NCBI RefSeq assembly: GCF_021190915.1
Contig: NZ_JAIOAP010000005.1
Coordinates: 124,001 to 188,000, forward strand
Direction of reading: 5' to 3'
DNA from: Cohnella silvisoli
GTDB lineage: Bacteria; Bacillota; Bacilli; Paenibacillales; Paenibacillaceae
DNA length: 64,000 nt
The position numbers and the translations under genes were made by a program. The notes under the pieces were generated by a model, which was given only the letters and a program-made list of their open reading frames with translations, did not search any database and was not told the origin of the DNA. Below are positions 45,066 through 53,344 of this stretch, piece after piece (the first letter of the stretch is position 1; each line of letters begins with the position of its first letter).

Positions 45066-46199
45066 CTACTTAGAACCAAACACAGCCTTAACGGCTTCCA
45101 GATAAGCAGTTCCGTTAACCGTGTCCGGCTCCAGATAGCTGCCCTCCGTCCATTCATTCCAGGCATTGATCGTCACAATCTGCGGGTTATCTTCCTTTGA
45201 TTCGATCAGCGCTTTCGTTCTCCGGAGCGCCTCCTCGAACCTTGCGGGCGTATTCTCGCTTACGGTAGCCATGTACTGGTAGCCGATTGGTTCGTATTTA
45301 TCGGATTGCACCGTGCGCGGACTCGTATCCCACCCCATAGTTACGTTAGGAAAATACGGCAGACGGAATTCGTCAGCAAGCTCCTTCATGCGGGCGATCG
45401 CCTGATCGCTCCACCACCCGTAATCGGTTTGAGGAAATTCCGGCAACCCGACATGATGAAGCCATACGTAAGAGGTCACCGAATCGAAAGCCAGTTCATT
45501 CAGCAGCTCGTTCGGGTCCTCGATCCGCTTCTCCCCGGGCAAAATCTGCACGCCCCATACGACGGCATTAAGATGCAATTCCCCTAACCCAGCGGCGCGG
45601 ACCCGTTCGCGGAAATCCGCCAAAATACGTTTCGTCTCCTCTATGCCGCCGAATCCTTTTACCAGATTCATCAGCTCGTAGATCGAGAAATACAAGCCAT
45701 CTTTGACTCTCCAGTAGGACGGATGGGCGAAGTATCGACGTATCATATGATCGGTCGCTTCGATAAAAGCTTTTTCCGATACCGTTCCCGAAGCGAGTGT
45801 CGCCGGTTGCAGCGAGCGCGCCAGCGGATGGATGTCGATCCAGTCGTGGTTCGCCCACATCAGCGAGAATTTCAGCCGATCGGCGTTCTCGGCCTGAAGG
45901 AAGCCTTCCTCCAATCCTCTCTGCAAAAAAGGCCCATCCTCGTACCAATACCAATCGAATATAAAAGCGGAAACGCCGTGATCCGCAGCTGCGTCGATTT
46001 TTCGCGCCATCACTTCAGGGTTGGATTCATCTTCATAACCCCACAGCGGAAGCTTGGGCTGATTATGCCCCTCGAACCGCGGTTCCGCGCGCTTCATTAA
46101 CTCCCACTCCGTCCATCCCTTGCCGTGCCAACGATCGTTCCGGGCATCCGGGTGATAGTTCGGATAATAATAAACCGCCACTTCCGTCCTGTCTTTCAT
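45066..46199 (-). CDS. GH99-like / WbsX-type glycan-active protein
   Basis: 377 residues, no signal peptide. VAVYYYPNYHPDARNDRWHGKGWTEW is the N-terminal signature of the WbsX/GH99-like barrel family; further blocks are GVSAFIFDWYWYEDGPFL, LKFSLMWANHDW, HPSYWRVKDGLYFSIYELMNL, and INAWNEWTEGSYLEPD with the paired Glu residues at the C-terminus. Members are annotated as glycosyl hydrolases or as glycosyltransferase-associated proteins; in this setting a glycosidase is more likely. Last gene of the locus C transport operon, 45 nt after the permease. Confidence 0.85.
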   Translation of the reverse strand: MKDRTEVAVYYYPNYHPDARNDRWHGKGWTEWELMKRAEPRFEGHNQPKLPLWGYEDESNPEVMARKIDAAADHGVSAFIFDWYWYEDGPFLQRGLEEGFLQAENADRLKFSLMWANHDWIDIHPLARSLQPATLASGTVSEKAFIEATDHMIRRYFAHPSYWRVKDGLYFSIYELMNLVKGFGGIEETKRILADFRERVRAAGLGELHLNAVVWGVQILPGEKRIEDPNELLNELAFDSVTSYVWLHHVGLPEFPQTDYGWWSDQAIARMKELADEFRLPYFPNVTMGWDTSPRTVQSDKYEPIGYQYMATVSENTPARFEEALRRTKALIESKEDNPQIVTINAWNEWTEGSYLEPDTVNGTAYLEAVKAVFGSK

Positions 46200-46243
46200 C
46201 TATTCGTTACCCCGCTTTCGGATTATCAGATTGCTCAGCATGC

Positions 46244-47131
46244 TTATTCCTTCACGCTGCCAAGCGTAATTCCCTGAATGAAATGCTTTTGCAAAAACGG
46301 ATATAGCAGCAAAATAGGCAGCGCCGCGAGAAAAATCTGGGCGGCCTTCGTCGTCTGGTCGGATATTTGCGAGAGCGTCTTAAGCTCCTCCGACGTCGTC
46401 ATCATGCTGGGATCGCGGTTAATGACGACCGACTGCAAATACGTCTGCAGCGGATAGTGCTCCGGCTTGTTCATGTAGATTAGCCCGTCGAACCAGGAGT
46501 TCCAATGACCGACGCATATGAACAGCAGCAGCGTGGCGAGAGCAGGTTTAGCCAGCGGCACAGCTATGCGCCAGAGTACCGACCAATGTCCCGCTCCGTC
46601 CACGAAGGCGGCTTCGTATAACTCCTTTGGCTGGGAGCGCATGAAATTAAGCAGCAGAATGACGTTAAAGACCGGCACGGCTCCCGGAAGCACGAGCGCC
46701 CAGACCGTATCGAGCAAGTTGAGCTGCTTGACGACCATAAAGCCGGGAATAAGGCCACCCGTGAACAGGATCGTCACGACGAAAAACCAGGCGTATAACG
46801 AACGCCACCGGAATTGCCGGCCTTCCTTGGACAGCGGGTAAGCGATCAATATCGTCAGCGTCATATTAATAACGGCGCCCAACACGACCCTTTCAAGCGA
46901 GACGAGAAAGCTAGCGATGAATTGCGGTTTCATGAGCGCGTATTCGTAGGAAGCCAACGTGAAACCGACAGGCCACAGCTTTACGAAGCCTGCGGTAGCC
47001 GCCGAACTGGAACTGAAAGATACCGCAAGCACATGGATCAGAGGTAGCAGGCACAACAGAGCAGCGCCGCCGAGAAATACATAGTTTGCCCAATCGAATA
47101 CCCGTCGCCCGTAAACGTTCTTGTAGATCAT
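46244..47131 (-). CDS. Carbohydrate ABC transporter permease (LplC-like)
   Basis: 295 residues, about six membrane segments. VFDWANYVFLGGAALLCLLPLIHVLAVSFSSSSAA is the LplC-type front; the EAA loop reads ELYEAAFVDGAGHWSVLWRIAVPLA; it ends KHFIQGITLGSVKE. It follows the LplB-like permease after 17 nt. Cytoplasmic membrane, imports oligosaccharide with the binding protein at 48121; the ATPase is not encoded here. Confidence 0.93.
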   Translation of the reverse strand: MIYKNVYGRRVFDWANYVFLGGAALLCLLPLIHVLAVSFSSSSAATAGFVKLWPVGFTLASYEYALMKPQFIASFLVSLERVVLGAVINMTLTILIAYPLSKEGRQFRWRSLYAWFFVVTILFTGGLIPGFMVVKQLNLLDTVWALVLPGAVPVFNVILLLNFMRSQPKELYEAAFVDGAGHWSVLWRIAVPLAKPALATLLLFICVGHWNSWFDGLIYMNKPEHYPLQTYLQSVVINRDPSMMTTSEELKTLSQISDQTTKAAQIFLAALPILLLYPFLQKHFIQGITLGSVKE

Positions 47132-47148
47132 GCGTATCCCTTCTTCGT

Positions 47149-48054
47149 CTAGAAAATTCGGTAATTTGCAAGCCGATATGCGAGCGTGTAAGAAATCGTG
47201 ATGAGGATCAGCGAAATAACCGATTTGAACAGACCGACCGCCGTCGCCAAGCTGTACTGGGAATCTACAAGACCGATCCTGTATACGAGGGTGTCGATAA
47301 TGTCGCCTGTGCTGTACACCTGCGGGCTATACAAATTAAAGACCTGATCGAAGCCGGCATTCAGTACGTTGCCTAGGCTCAGCGTCAGCATGAGCACGAT
47401 AATCGGCATCATCCCCGGAAGGGTAACGTGCAGCGTCTGCTTGATTCTGCCCGCTCCGTCCATGACGGCCGCTTCGTACAAGGTCGGGTTAATCGACGTA
47501 ATGGCTGCGAGAAAGACGATCGTCGAGAATCCGAATTCCTTCCAGATGTCGGAGACGACCAGCACGTATGGAAACCAATGCTCGTTGCCGAGGAAAAAGA
47601 CGGGCTTGATTCCGACAGAACCGAGAAATCCGTTTACTATTCCGGAAGACGGCGACAAAATGTCGATCAGAACGCCTCCTAGAATGACCCAAGACAAAAA
47701 ATGGGGCAAGTAAACCATCGTCTGCACCGAACGCTTGAAAGCCGCTTTGCGAACCTCGTTAAGCAACAGCGCGAAGACGATCGGAACGACTAAACCTAGA
47801 ACGATCTTCATGCATGCGATCCAAACCGTATTACGCAGAACGGTCGTAAAATTGGGCAATTGGAACAAATAATGAAAATGCTCCAACCCGACGAACTCCG
47901 AAAAGAAAAATCCTTTTGTCGGAATAAAATTTTCGAAAGCGATAAGAATGCCCGACATCGGGTAGTAGCAGAACGCCAGGACGAAAATAACGCCGGGCAG
48001 CAGCATCAGATGCAGCGGGTATTCGCTGTTATGTTTCGTACGCCATTTCAACAT
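47149..48054 (-). CDS. Carbohydrate ABC transporter permease (LplB-like)
   Basis: 301 residues. LHLMLLPGVIFVLAFCYYPMSGILIAFENF start, WVILGGVLIDILSPSSGIVNGFLGSVGIKPVFFL midpart and EAA loop TLYEAAVMDGAGRIKQTLHVTLPGM are typical of the LplB/PotB type. Second gene after the binding protein, with GGGGAGATAGAG upstream of its ATG. Confidence 0.93.
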   Translation of the reverse strand: MLKWRTKHNSEYPLHLMLLPGVIFVLAFCYYPMSGILIAFENFIPTKGFFFSEFVGLEHFHYLFQLPNFTTVLRNTVWIACMKIVLGLVVPIVFALLLNEVRKAAFKRSVQTMVYLPHFLSWVILGGVLIDILSPSSGIVNGFLGSVGIKPVFFLGNEHWFPYVLVVSDIWKEFGFSTIVFLAAITSINPTLYEAAVMDGAGRIKQTLHVTLPGMMPIIVLMLTLSLGNVLNAGFDQVFNLYSPQVYSTGDIIDTLVYRIGLVDSQYSLATAVGLFKSVISLILITISYTLAYRLANYRIF

Positions 48055-48120
48055 CTCTATCTCCCCTATCGCCGCTTTTGAAAGAAAGGGGAGGGGATTG
48101 GCGCCCCCTCCCGCTCCCTC

Positions 48121-49794
48121 TTATTTGGCCGCAGCCCAATCGTTCACTTCTTTTGTAATTTCGTCGCCGCCGAGCTTTTTCCAGTTGTCGACGAATGTAT
48201 CGAACGAATCGACCGGAGCCGCGTTCAGGATGATTTTGGTGAACGTCTCCAATTCCAACGTATCGAGCGTAGAGCTCTTCTTCAGCATCGTTGCGGTGGG
48301 CGCTCCCAAGAAGCCATTGAGAACGATCAGCTTCTGCTGGTCGTAGTAGTCCTCGACGCTAAGCGCTCCGTCCGGTCCCGCCCACTTGTAGCTGGCCCAG
48401 AAAGTGTTGTCTCCCGCCAAATATTTGTTGATGCTGCCGTAATTGTCCTTGACGTCGAACGATAATCCTTCGTCGCTTTTCGCTTCGAACGCCTTCTTCA
48501 CGCCACGGTAAATATTAATGTTTTGCAGCGGATCCTGCGCCGTTACAGCATCGTAAGCATACAAATTCAACGATGTATTCTCGGAATTGAAGAACCGCTT
48601 GTCGCGTCCATTCGCCCCATACTGCTTCTCCAAGCTGTAATTTAACAGCTTAACAAGCGCTTCGGGGTTTTTGGCGCCTTTCTTAACGGCATAGAATAAA
48701 AGGGCGCCATTGCTGGCAAGCGAGCTGGCCGGGGATGAATCCGCCGAGGCAATCGGATAAGGCACCCAGTTGGCGTTCTTGTCGTTCTTGAAGCTATCCG
48801 GCAGCGGCCAGAAAGCGTTCCAGTGCTGGCCGTAGAACATGCCGATCTTGCCGGAGGTAATCAATTCGTTTACTTTGTTGGCATCGTAGACGCCGAATTC
48901 CGGGTCGATTAATCCCGCTTTGAACATATCCTGCAGCTTGGCGAGTGCTTGCTTCATCACCGGCTGGGTGGACCCGTAAGCTAATTTTCCGTCGGCGCCT
49001 TTCACCCAAGCCTTCGGATAAGCCTTGAAACCGTAAGCCAGACCGCCAATACCGCCATATCCGGAATAGATATCTTTGCCGAGCGCTAGCCCATAAGTTT
49101 TGTCTTGGCCGCCCGGTTTTTGCTTAACGAACGCTTCCGCGATTTTCAAGACGTCATCGATTGTCTTCGGTGCGGACAAGCCGACCTTCTTGAGCCAGTC
49201 TTCCCGAATCCAGATCATCTGGGTTCCGTCGATAACCGATGCCGTGGACGGAAGCGCCATCTTCTTGCCGCCGAACGTGACGGCCGTCCAGCCAACGCCG
49301 CCGTCGGAAGAAAGCGTCTGCTTCGTTAATTCAGAAGCGTACTGCTCGTAGACTTCGGTCATATCCATAATCATGTCCGATTCGATCAGCTTCTGGAGCT
49401 GGGTCAAATCCACGGCTACGATGTCCGGAATGCTGCCCGAGGCGATGGAGACGTTCATTTTCTGTCCGTATTGCGCGTCCGGAACGGTCCATTCGTTCTT
49501 AAGAATGATGCCGAGATCGTCTTTATAGCCGCGATACCATACGTTATTGTCGAGCGACTCGCCTTCGGCGAACTGAACGGTACTGCCGAGGCTTCGCGCG
49601 GTTGTAACTTCAATCGGCGTCTCGTATTTGCCCAGAGGATCCTTAGCGGGCTCCGCGCTTGGGGAAGCTGCCGCGCTCGTTTGCGGAGCGGAGCCGCTAG
49701 GCGTTCCCGCCGTGTTGTTGTTGTTCCCGTTGGAACTGCAGGCGGTCAGAAAAAGCATGAAAGCCAACGTGCCGTACAAAATGCTGCGTTTCAT
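48121..49794 (-). CDS. LplA-like substrate-binding lipoprotein
   Basis: 557 residues. Lipobox LTAC-SS with Cys19, then an Asn/Ser/Pro-rich linker and a long LplA-type mature region: IEVTTARSLGSTVQFAEGESLDNNVWYRGYKDDLGI, QMIWIREDWLKKVGLSAPKTIDDVLKIAEAF, GKIGMFYGQHWNAFWPLPD, and a C-terminal LDTLELETFTKIILNAAPVDSFDTFVDNW segment. AAGGGGGA precedes the ATG. It opens the transport operon; operator type 2 with a -10 box lies 50-112 nt upstream. Confidence 0.93.
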   Translation of the reverse strand: MKRSILYGTLAFMLFLTACSSNGNNNNTAGTPSGSAPQTSAAASPSAEPAKDPLGKYETPIEVTTARSLGSTVQFAEGESLDNNVWYRGYKDDLGIILKNEWTVPDAQYGQKMNVSIASGSIPDIVAVDLTQLQKLIESDMIMDMTEVYEQYASELTKQTLSSDGGVGWTAVTFGGKKMALPSTASVIDGTQMIWIREDWLKKVGLSAPKTIDDVLKIAEAFVKQKPGGQDKTYGLALGKDIYSGYGGIGGLAYGFKAYPKAWVKGADGKLAYGSTQPVMKQALAKLQDMFKAGLIDPEFGVYDANKVNELITSGKIGMFYGQHWNAFWPLPDSFKNDKNANWVPYPIASADSSPASSLASNGALLFYAVKKGAKNPEALVKLLNYSLEKQYGANGRDKRFFNSENTSLNLYAYDAVTAQDPLQNINIYRGVKKAFEAKSDEGLSFDVKDNYGSINKYLAGDNTFWASYKWAGPDGALSVEDYYDQQKLIVLNGFLGAPTATMLKKSSTLDTLELETFTKIILNAAPVDSFDTFVDNWKKLGGDEITKEVNDWAAAK

Positions 49795-49843
49795 GGTGAG
49801 TCCCCCTTGAATTTGGTTGTTGCATAGATGATCATCTGCTTTA

Positions 49844-49906
49844 ATTGTAAATTCGCGGCGGGCGGCATCAAATCCTAAAATTTATACTTCCTTGCCCGAT
49901 CTCTAC
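49844..49906 (-). promoter_or_regulatory. Operator type 2, copy 1, with -10 box, ahead of the transport operon
   Basis: On the minus strand GTAGAGATCGG (49906-49896) and, 5 nt on, AAGTATAAATTTTAG (start about 49889, end 49875), followed after 25 nt by TACAAT (49849-49844). The upstream part overlaps the 3' end of the kinase gene by a few bases. It matches the site at 62521-62584 closely. Confidence 0.65.
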
Positions 49907-51639
49907 CAATTGGGGGCGACAGGGATGACAATCTCCACTTTCAACCCGCCGAAGGGGCTTCGGCTGAGCTTAAGACCTGCCTCCTCGCCGAAACGAAGCT
50001 GCAAACGGCGGTGGACGTTGGTCATTCCTGTCGTTTCCCCGCTCTGTTGAGAAGCATGCAAGCGCCTCTGCAGCATTTCCAACGCGGAATCGTCCAATCT
50101 GCCCCCGTTATCCTCCACTGTTACAACCGCACAGTTTTCATTCAGCGAGTATTGTACCTCCAGATAACCGCCCTCCGCCCGATCCTCCAGTGCGTGCACG
50201 AATGCGTTCTCGATGACAGGCTGCAGCGTCAGCCGAGGAATGGTCAGGTTGGCGAGTCCCTCCGGAATGTCGCCGAACCTGACGGAAATTCGGTCATGGA
50301 ACCGGAACAATTGAATTTCCGTATACGTGCGGGCATGCACGGTTTCGTCCAGTACGGAAACCTCTTCCGCTCCGTCGCGGGTGATGAAGCGGTAATACTC
50401 GCCCAAATACTTCGTGAATTGCGCTACGTTGTCGACTTCCCCGAACTTCGCCATCCGGTAGATCGTGAAAAAGCTGTTATACAGAAAATGCGGGTTGATC
50501 TGCGACTGCAGCTGCTTCAATTCGGCATGCTGAGTCCGGTACTTCTGCTCGTATACTTCGTAGACCAGTTCCTGAAGCTTACGGACTGTTTGGTTGAAAT
50601 GCCGATAAAGATACGCGAATTCGTCCTTGCTGCTTCTCTCGATGGATACGTTGAAATTGCCATTGCCCACCTGCCGGAAAGCCACGATAAACTTCCGCAA
50701 AGGATGGTGGATGACGCGATAGATGACGTAAGACACGGCCGCGATAATAAGGAGGGAAAACAAGGAGACATAACGTATGCGGTCGCGGTTCAGCTTCAGC
50801 TTGCCGAACACTTCCTTCTCGGGAACGAGAACGGCGAATGTGGCTCCGAGGAACGACGATTTCTCATAATAATGGAGATAGTCCCCCGACTCGGATCGAA
50901 GCGTCGAGATGCCGGACGTTTCATTGCCTTCCTCATGCGCGCCCAGCAGCAAGCCGGCTGCCGGCGTTTCGCTTCCGCTGGCAATCACCTGCCAACGATT
51001 GTCCGATCCGAGCAGGGCCGTAATTCCTGCCCCATTATATTTGAACTGTTCCAATGCCGCGGACAGCCGGGAACGATCGATTTCAATAGTCAGCACGAAG
51101 GAGGGGGTTGTCACCCCAAACAGATTCGGATTGGAATAGCAGATGAAGAGCCGATCGCCAAGGGCGCGCAAAGGAGCGGTCGCAGGCACGATGAAATGGC
51201 CGAGTGCATCGTACTCGGCCTTCGAAATATCCTGATAGGTCTGGTTCGCCGTTATCATCTTGCCGAGATCGGGCAAATAAGCGGTTGTATTCGCGATGTA
51301 CTGGCTCATGTACTTCAACTGGATCAGCTGCTGTTGGATGGACAAGACAGCCTTCCGCTTGTCTTCGTTCGTCATAATCTCGGAAGCGTTGCTCAGCGTA
51401 TCCAGATCCGTGTTGGCGGCCAACTGCTGCTGGAACTTAATGACCTGCGACAGCTCCGCTTCGAGACTGCTCAGGTAGTAATGGGCTTGCGAACTGATGG
51501 AATCGCTTACACCCTGTCTGACGCCTTCGGCGTCGGAGCGGTTAATCTGCAGAACAATCAGGTAAAAAGGGATGACGGCGACGAGCAGCGTAACGACCAT
51601 TCTCGTGTAAGTGGATTGGAAGAGGGAACCGGTCTGCAA
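49903..51639 (-). CDS. YesM-type sensor histidine kinase
   Basis: 578 residues; TTG start at 51639 with AAAGGGA 8 nt upstream. Membrane segment at about 13-31 (MVVTLLVAVIPFYLIVLQI), extracellular region of ~240 residues, second segment (YVSLFSLLIIAAVSYVIYRVI), HAMP (FIVAFRQVGNGNFNVSIERSSKDEFAYLYRHFNQ), His in LQSQINPHFLYNSFFTIY, then LQPVIENAFVHALE and VEDNGGRL of the ATPase domain. Unusually the kinase gene follows its response regulator gene (31-nt gap), and both are at the end of a glycosidase operon. Confidence 0.93.
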   Translation of the reverse strand: MQTGSLFQSTYTRMVVTLLVAVIPFYLIVLQINRSDAEGVRQGVSDSISSQAHYYLSSLEAELSQVIKFQQQLAANTDLDTLSNASEIMTNEDKRKAVLSIQQQLIQLKYMSQYIANTTAYLPDLGKMITANQTYQDISKAEYDALGHFIVPATAPLRALGDRLFICYSNPNLFGVTTPSFVLTIEIDRSRLSAALEQFKYNGAGITALLGSDNRWQVIASGSETPAAGLLLGAHEEGNETSGISTLRSESGDYLHYYEKSSFLGATFAVLVPEKEVFGKLKLNRDRIRYVSLFSLLIIAAVSYVIYRVIHHPLRKFIVAFRQVGNGNFNVSIERSSKDEFAYLYRHFNQTVRKLQELVYEVYEQKYRTQHAELKQLQSQINPHFLYNSFFTIYRMAKFGEVDNVAQFTKYLGEYYRFITRDGAEEVSVLDETVHARTYTEIQLFRFHDRISVRFGDIPEGLANLTIPRLTLQPVIENAFVHALEDRAEGGYLEVQYSLNENCAVVTVEDNGGRLDDSALEMLQRRLHASQQSGETTGMTNVHRRLQLRFGEEAGLKLSRSPFGGLKVEIVIPVAPNW

Positions 51640-51670
51640 GCGAATTTCCCTTTCTTATATGGAGTGTGAT

Positions 51671-53344
51671 TCAGGATTCGCGAAATTCCTGGGGCGACTG
51701 CCCGGTCAGCCGCTTGAACAAACGGGCAAAATAAGAGGGCGACTCGAGCCCGACCAGCGTCGTAATATCTTGAATTTTCATGTCCGTGGAGCGCAGCAGT
51801 TCTTTAGACTTCTGGATTCTCTTCTCCGTTACGTAATCCGACAAGCCGACTCCCGTAATCTGCTTGTAGAGCCTGGAGAGGTACGCGGGGTTTAGATACA
51901 CCGCCTGCCCGAGACGGCTCAGCGACAAATCCCCTTGCAAATTCCGGCCAACATAGGTTTCTATCTTCTCGACGATTTCAAGACCGCGATCCGCCTGTTT
52001 CCGCCTGCGATGCTCGAACAAGCCGTTTGCCGATTTGCGAAAGAAAGCGGTCGTGTCCGGCCAAGACGAGAACGCGTCGATCCTCGTAAGCCTCTCAAGC
52101 TCCTTCGGATCTGATAGCAGCTCCGTCATTTCGAAACGGTTCATATGCGACAGCAGCAAGCTCGATACTCTATTAAATGCTTCCAGAGACAAGGAAAGCG
52201 GAACCTTGTCTCTGTCCGCGGCGTGCATCAATTGTAGGAGCGCTTGATCGAATTCGGCCTCCTTGCCGTTCTCCAAGTGAGACTCCAGAAAGATGAACCG
52301 CTTCAACTGGGCGCGAAGCTCTTCCGCCCTCCGTTCCTCGGCGGCATTCGTGCCGTCGTTCTCTCTCCTCAAATATGAAATCTCCTGTCCGATGCCCGCG
52401 CCCTTCTGAATGAGCTCCCGCAAACGATCGTACACTTGGCCGATAGCTGGCCAATCGAACAACCCGCTGCACGAGAAGGAAACCTGCAAATTCAGAAACC
52501 GCTTCGCCGCTTGCTGGATCGAATCCAGGCTGTCCTGCAGTCTCCGGTCGACGGGATCCTCGGGTTCTTCCGGGCGCCGTTCCCGCTCAGCCGAAGCTGC
52601 GGAAGGCTCGGGTTCCCCGTCTTCCCGTTGCTGGACAAGCCACAACAAGGACGACCCATCCCAAGGAATAGATAAGCTTAGAAACGAGCTTGGAATGATT
52701 TCCATGGCGATGTTCTGCAGCGCGTACAACAATAGGGTGCGGTCCGAGGGACGAATCACGTCCTCCCATGCATCCACCTTGCCTAGCAGCAGGTAGGCCG
52801 GTTTTGCCGTCCGGAACGGGATATCCAGTTCCTCGAAGCGCTGTTTCAGGCCGGAAAGGGTAAAAGGCTCCCCCATGACAAGGTTGCCGACGTATTCCCG
52901 CTGGGCAAGCGGCTGAAGCAGCTTCATCTTCTGCTTGGCTTCCACAATGAACCGTTCGACATCCGTTTCTTCATGGATATCGGCGATCGTCTTCTGCACG
53001 GAACGGACGATTTCCTCGTCTCCGTCCATCTTCAGCACGTAGTCGGCCCCGCCTTTACGCAGCACCTCTTGGACGTATCCGAAATCGTTGTAGCCCGTTA
53101 GGAAAATAACCTTGCAGCGCGGCCAGCGCTCCCGGACCTGATCGAACAGCTCAAGGCCGGACATCTCAGGCATGCGGATATCCGTCAGCACGATATCGAT
53201 TTTGCTTCGCGTCATGATCTTCAAGGCAAGAACGGCCGAATTCGCGCGGTGGACCTCCAGATCCGCGATGCCTGCCGTATGAAATAACTCCGTTAGTCCG
53301 TCAAGAATGATCGCTTCGTCGTCGACAATGAGCAAGTTAATCAT
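51671..53344 (-). CDS. YesN-type response regulator with AraC HTH domain
   Basis: 557 residues from ATG 53344 (MINLLIVDDEAIILDGL); GGGAGAG upstream; it overlaps the stop of the glycosidase gene by 8 nt. REC domain with acidic pair at 8-10, phospho-acceptor Asp in DIVLTDIRMPEM (about 55) and VLKMDGDEEI in place of the usual KP switch. C-terminal AraC domain: LSRLGQAVYLNPAYLSRLYKQITGVG and IQDITTLVGLESPSYFARLFKRLTGQSPQEFR. The middle holds a Pro/Glu-rich linker (GEPEPSAASAERERRPEEPEDP). Prime candidate for binding operator type 2. Confidence 0.93.
   Translation of the reverse strand: MINLLIVDDEAIILDGLTELFHTAGIADLEVHRANSAVLALKIMTRSKIDIVLTDIRMPEMSGLELFDQVRERWPRCKVIFLTGYNDFGYVQEVLRKGGADYVLKMDGDEEIVRSVQKTIADIHEETDVERFIVEAKQKMKLLQPLAQREYVGNLVMGEPFTLSGLKQRFEELDIPFRTAKPAYLLLGKVDAWEDVIRPSDRTLLLYALQNIAMEIIPSSFLSLSIPWDGSSLLWLVQQREDGEPEPSAASAERERRPEEPEDPVDRRLQDSLDSIQQAAKRFLNLQVSFSCSGLFDWPAIGQVYDRLRELIQKGAGIGQEISYLRRENDGTNAAEERRAEELRAQLKRFIFLESHLENGKEAEFDQALLQLMHAADRDKVPLSLSLEAFNRVSSLLLSHMNRFEMTELLSDPKELERLTRIDAFSSWPDTTAFFRKSANGLFEHRRRKQADRGLEIVEKIETYVGRNLQGDLSLSRLGQAVYLNPAYLSRLYKQITGVGLSDYVTEKRIQKSKELLRSTDMKIQDITTLVGLESPSYFARLFKRLTGQSPQEFRES

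Noticed and set aside
50011..51669. 552-residue plus-strand ORF opposite the locus C kinase
   Set aside because: Antisense to a complete YesM kinase; no recognisable motifs and no start signal.
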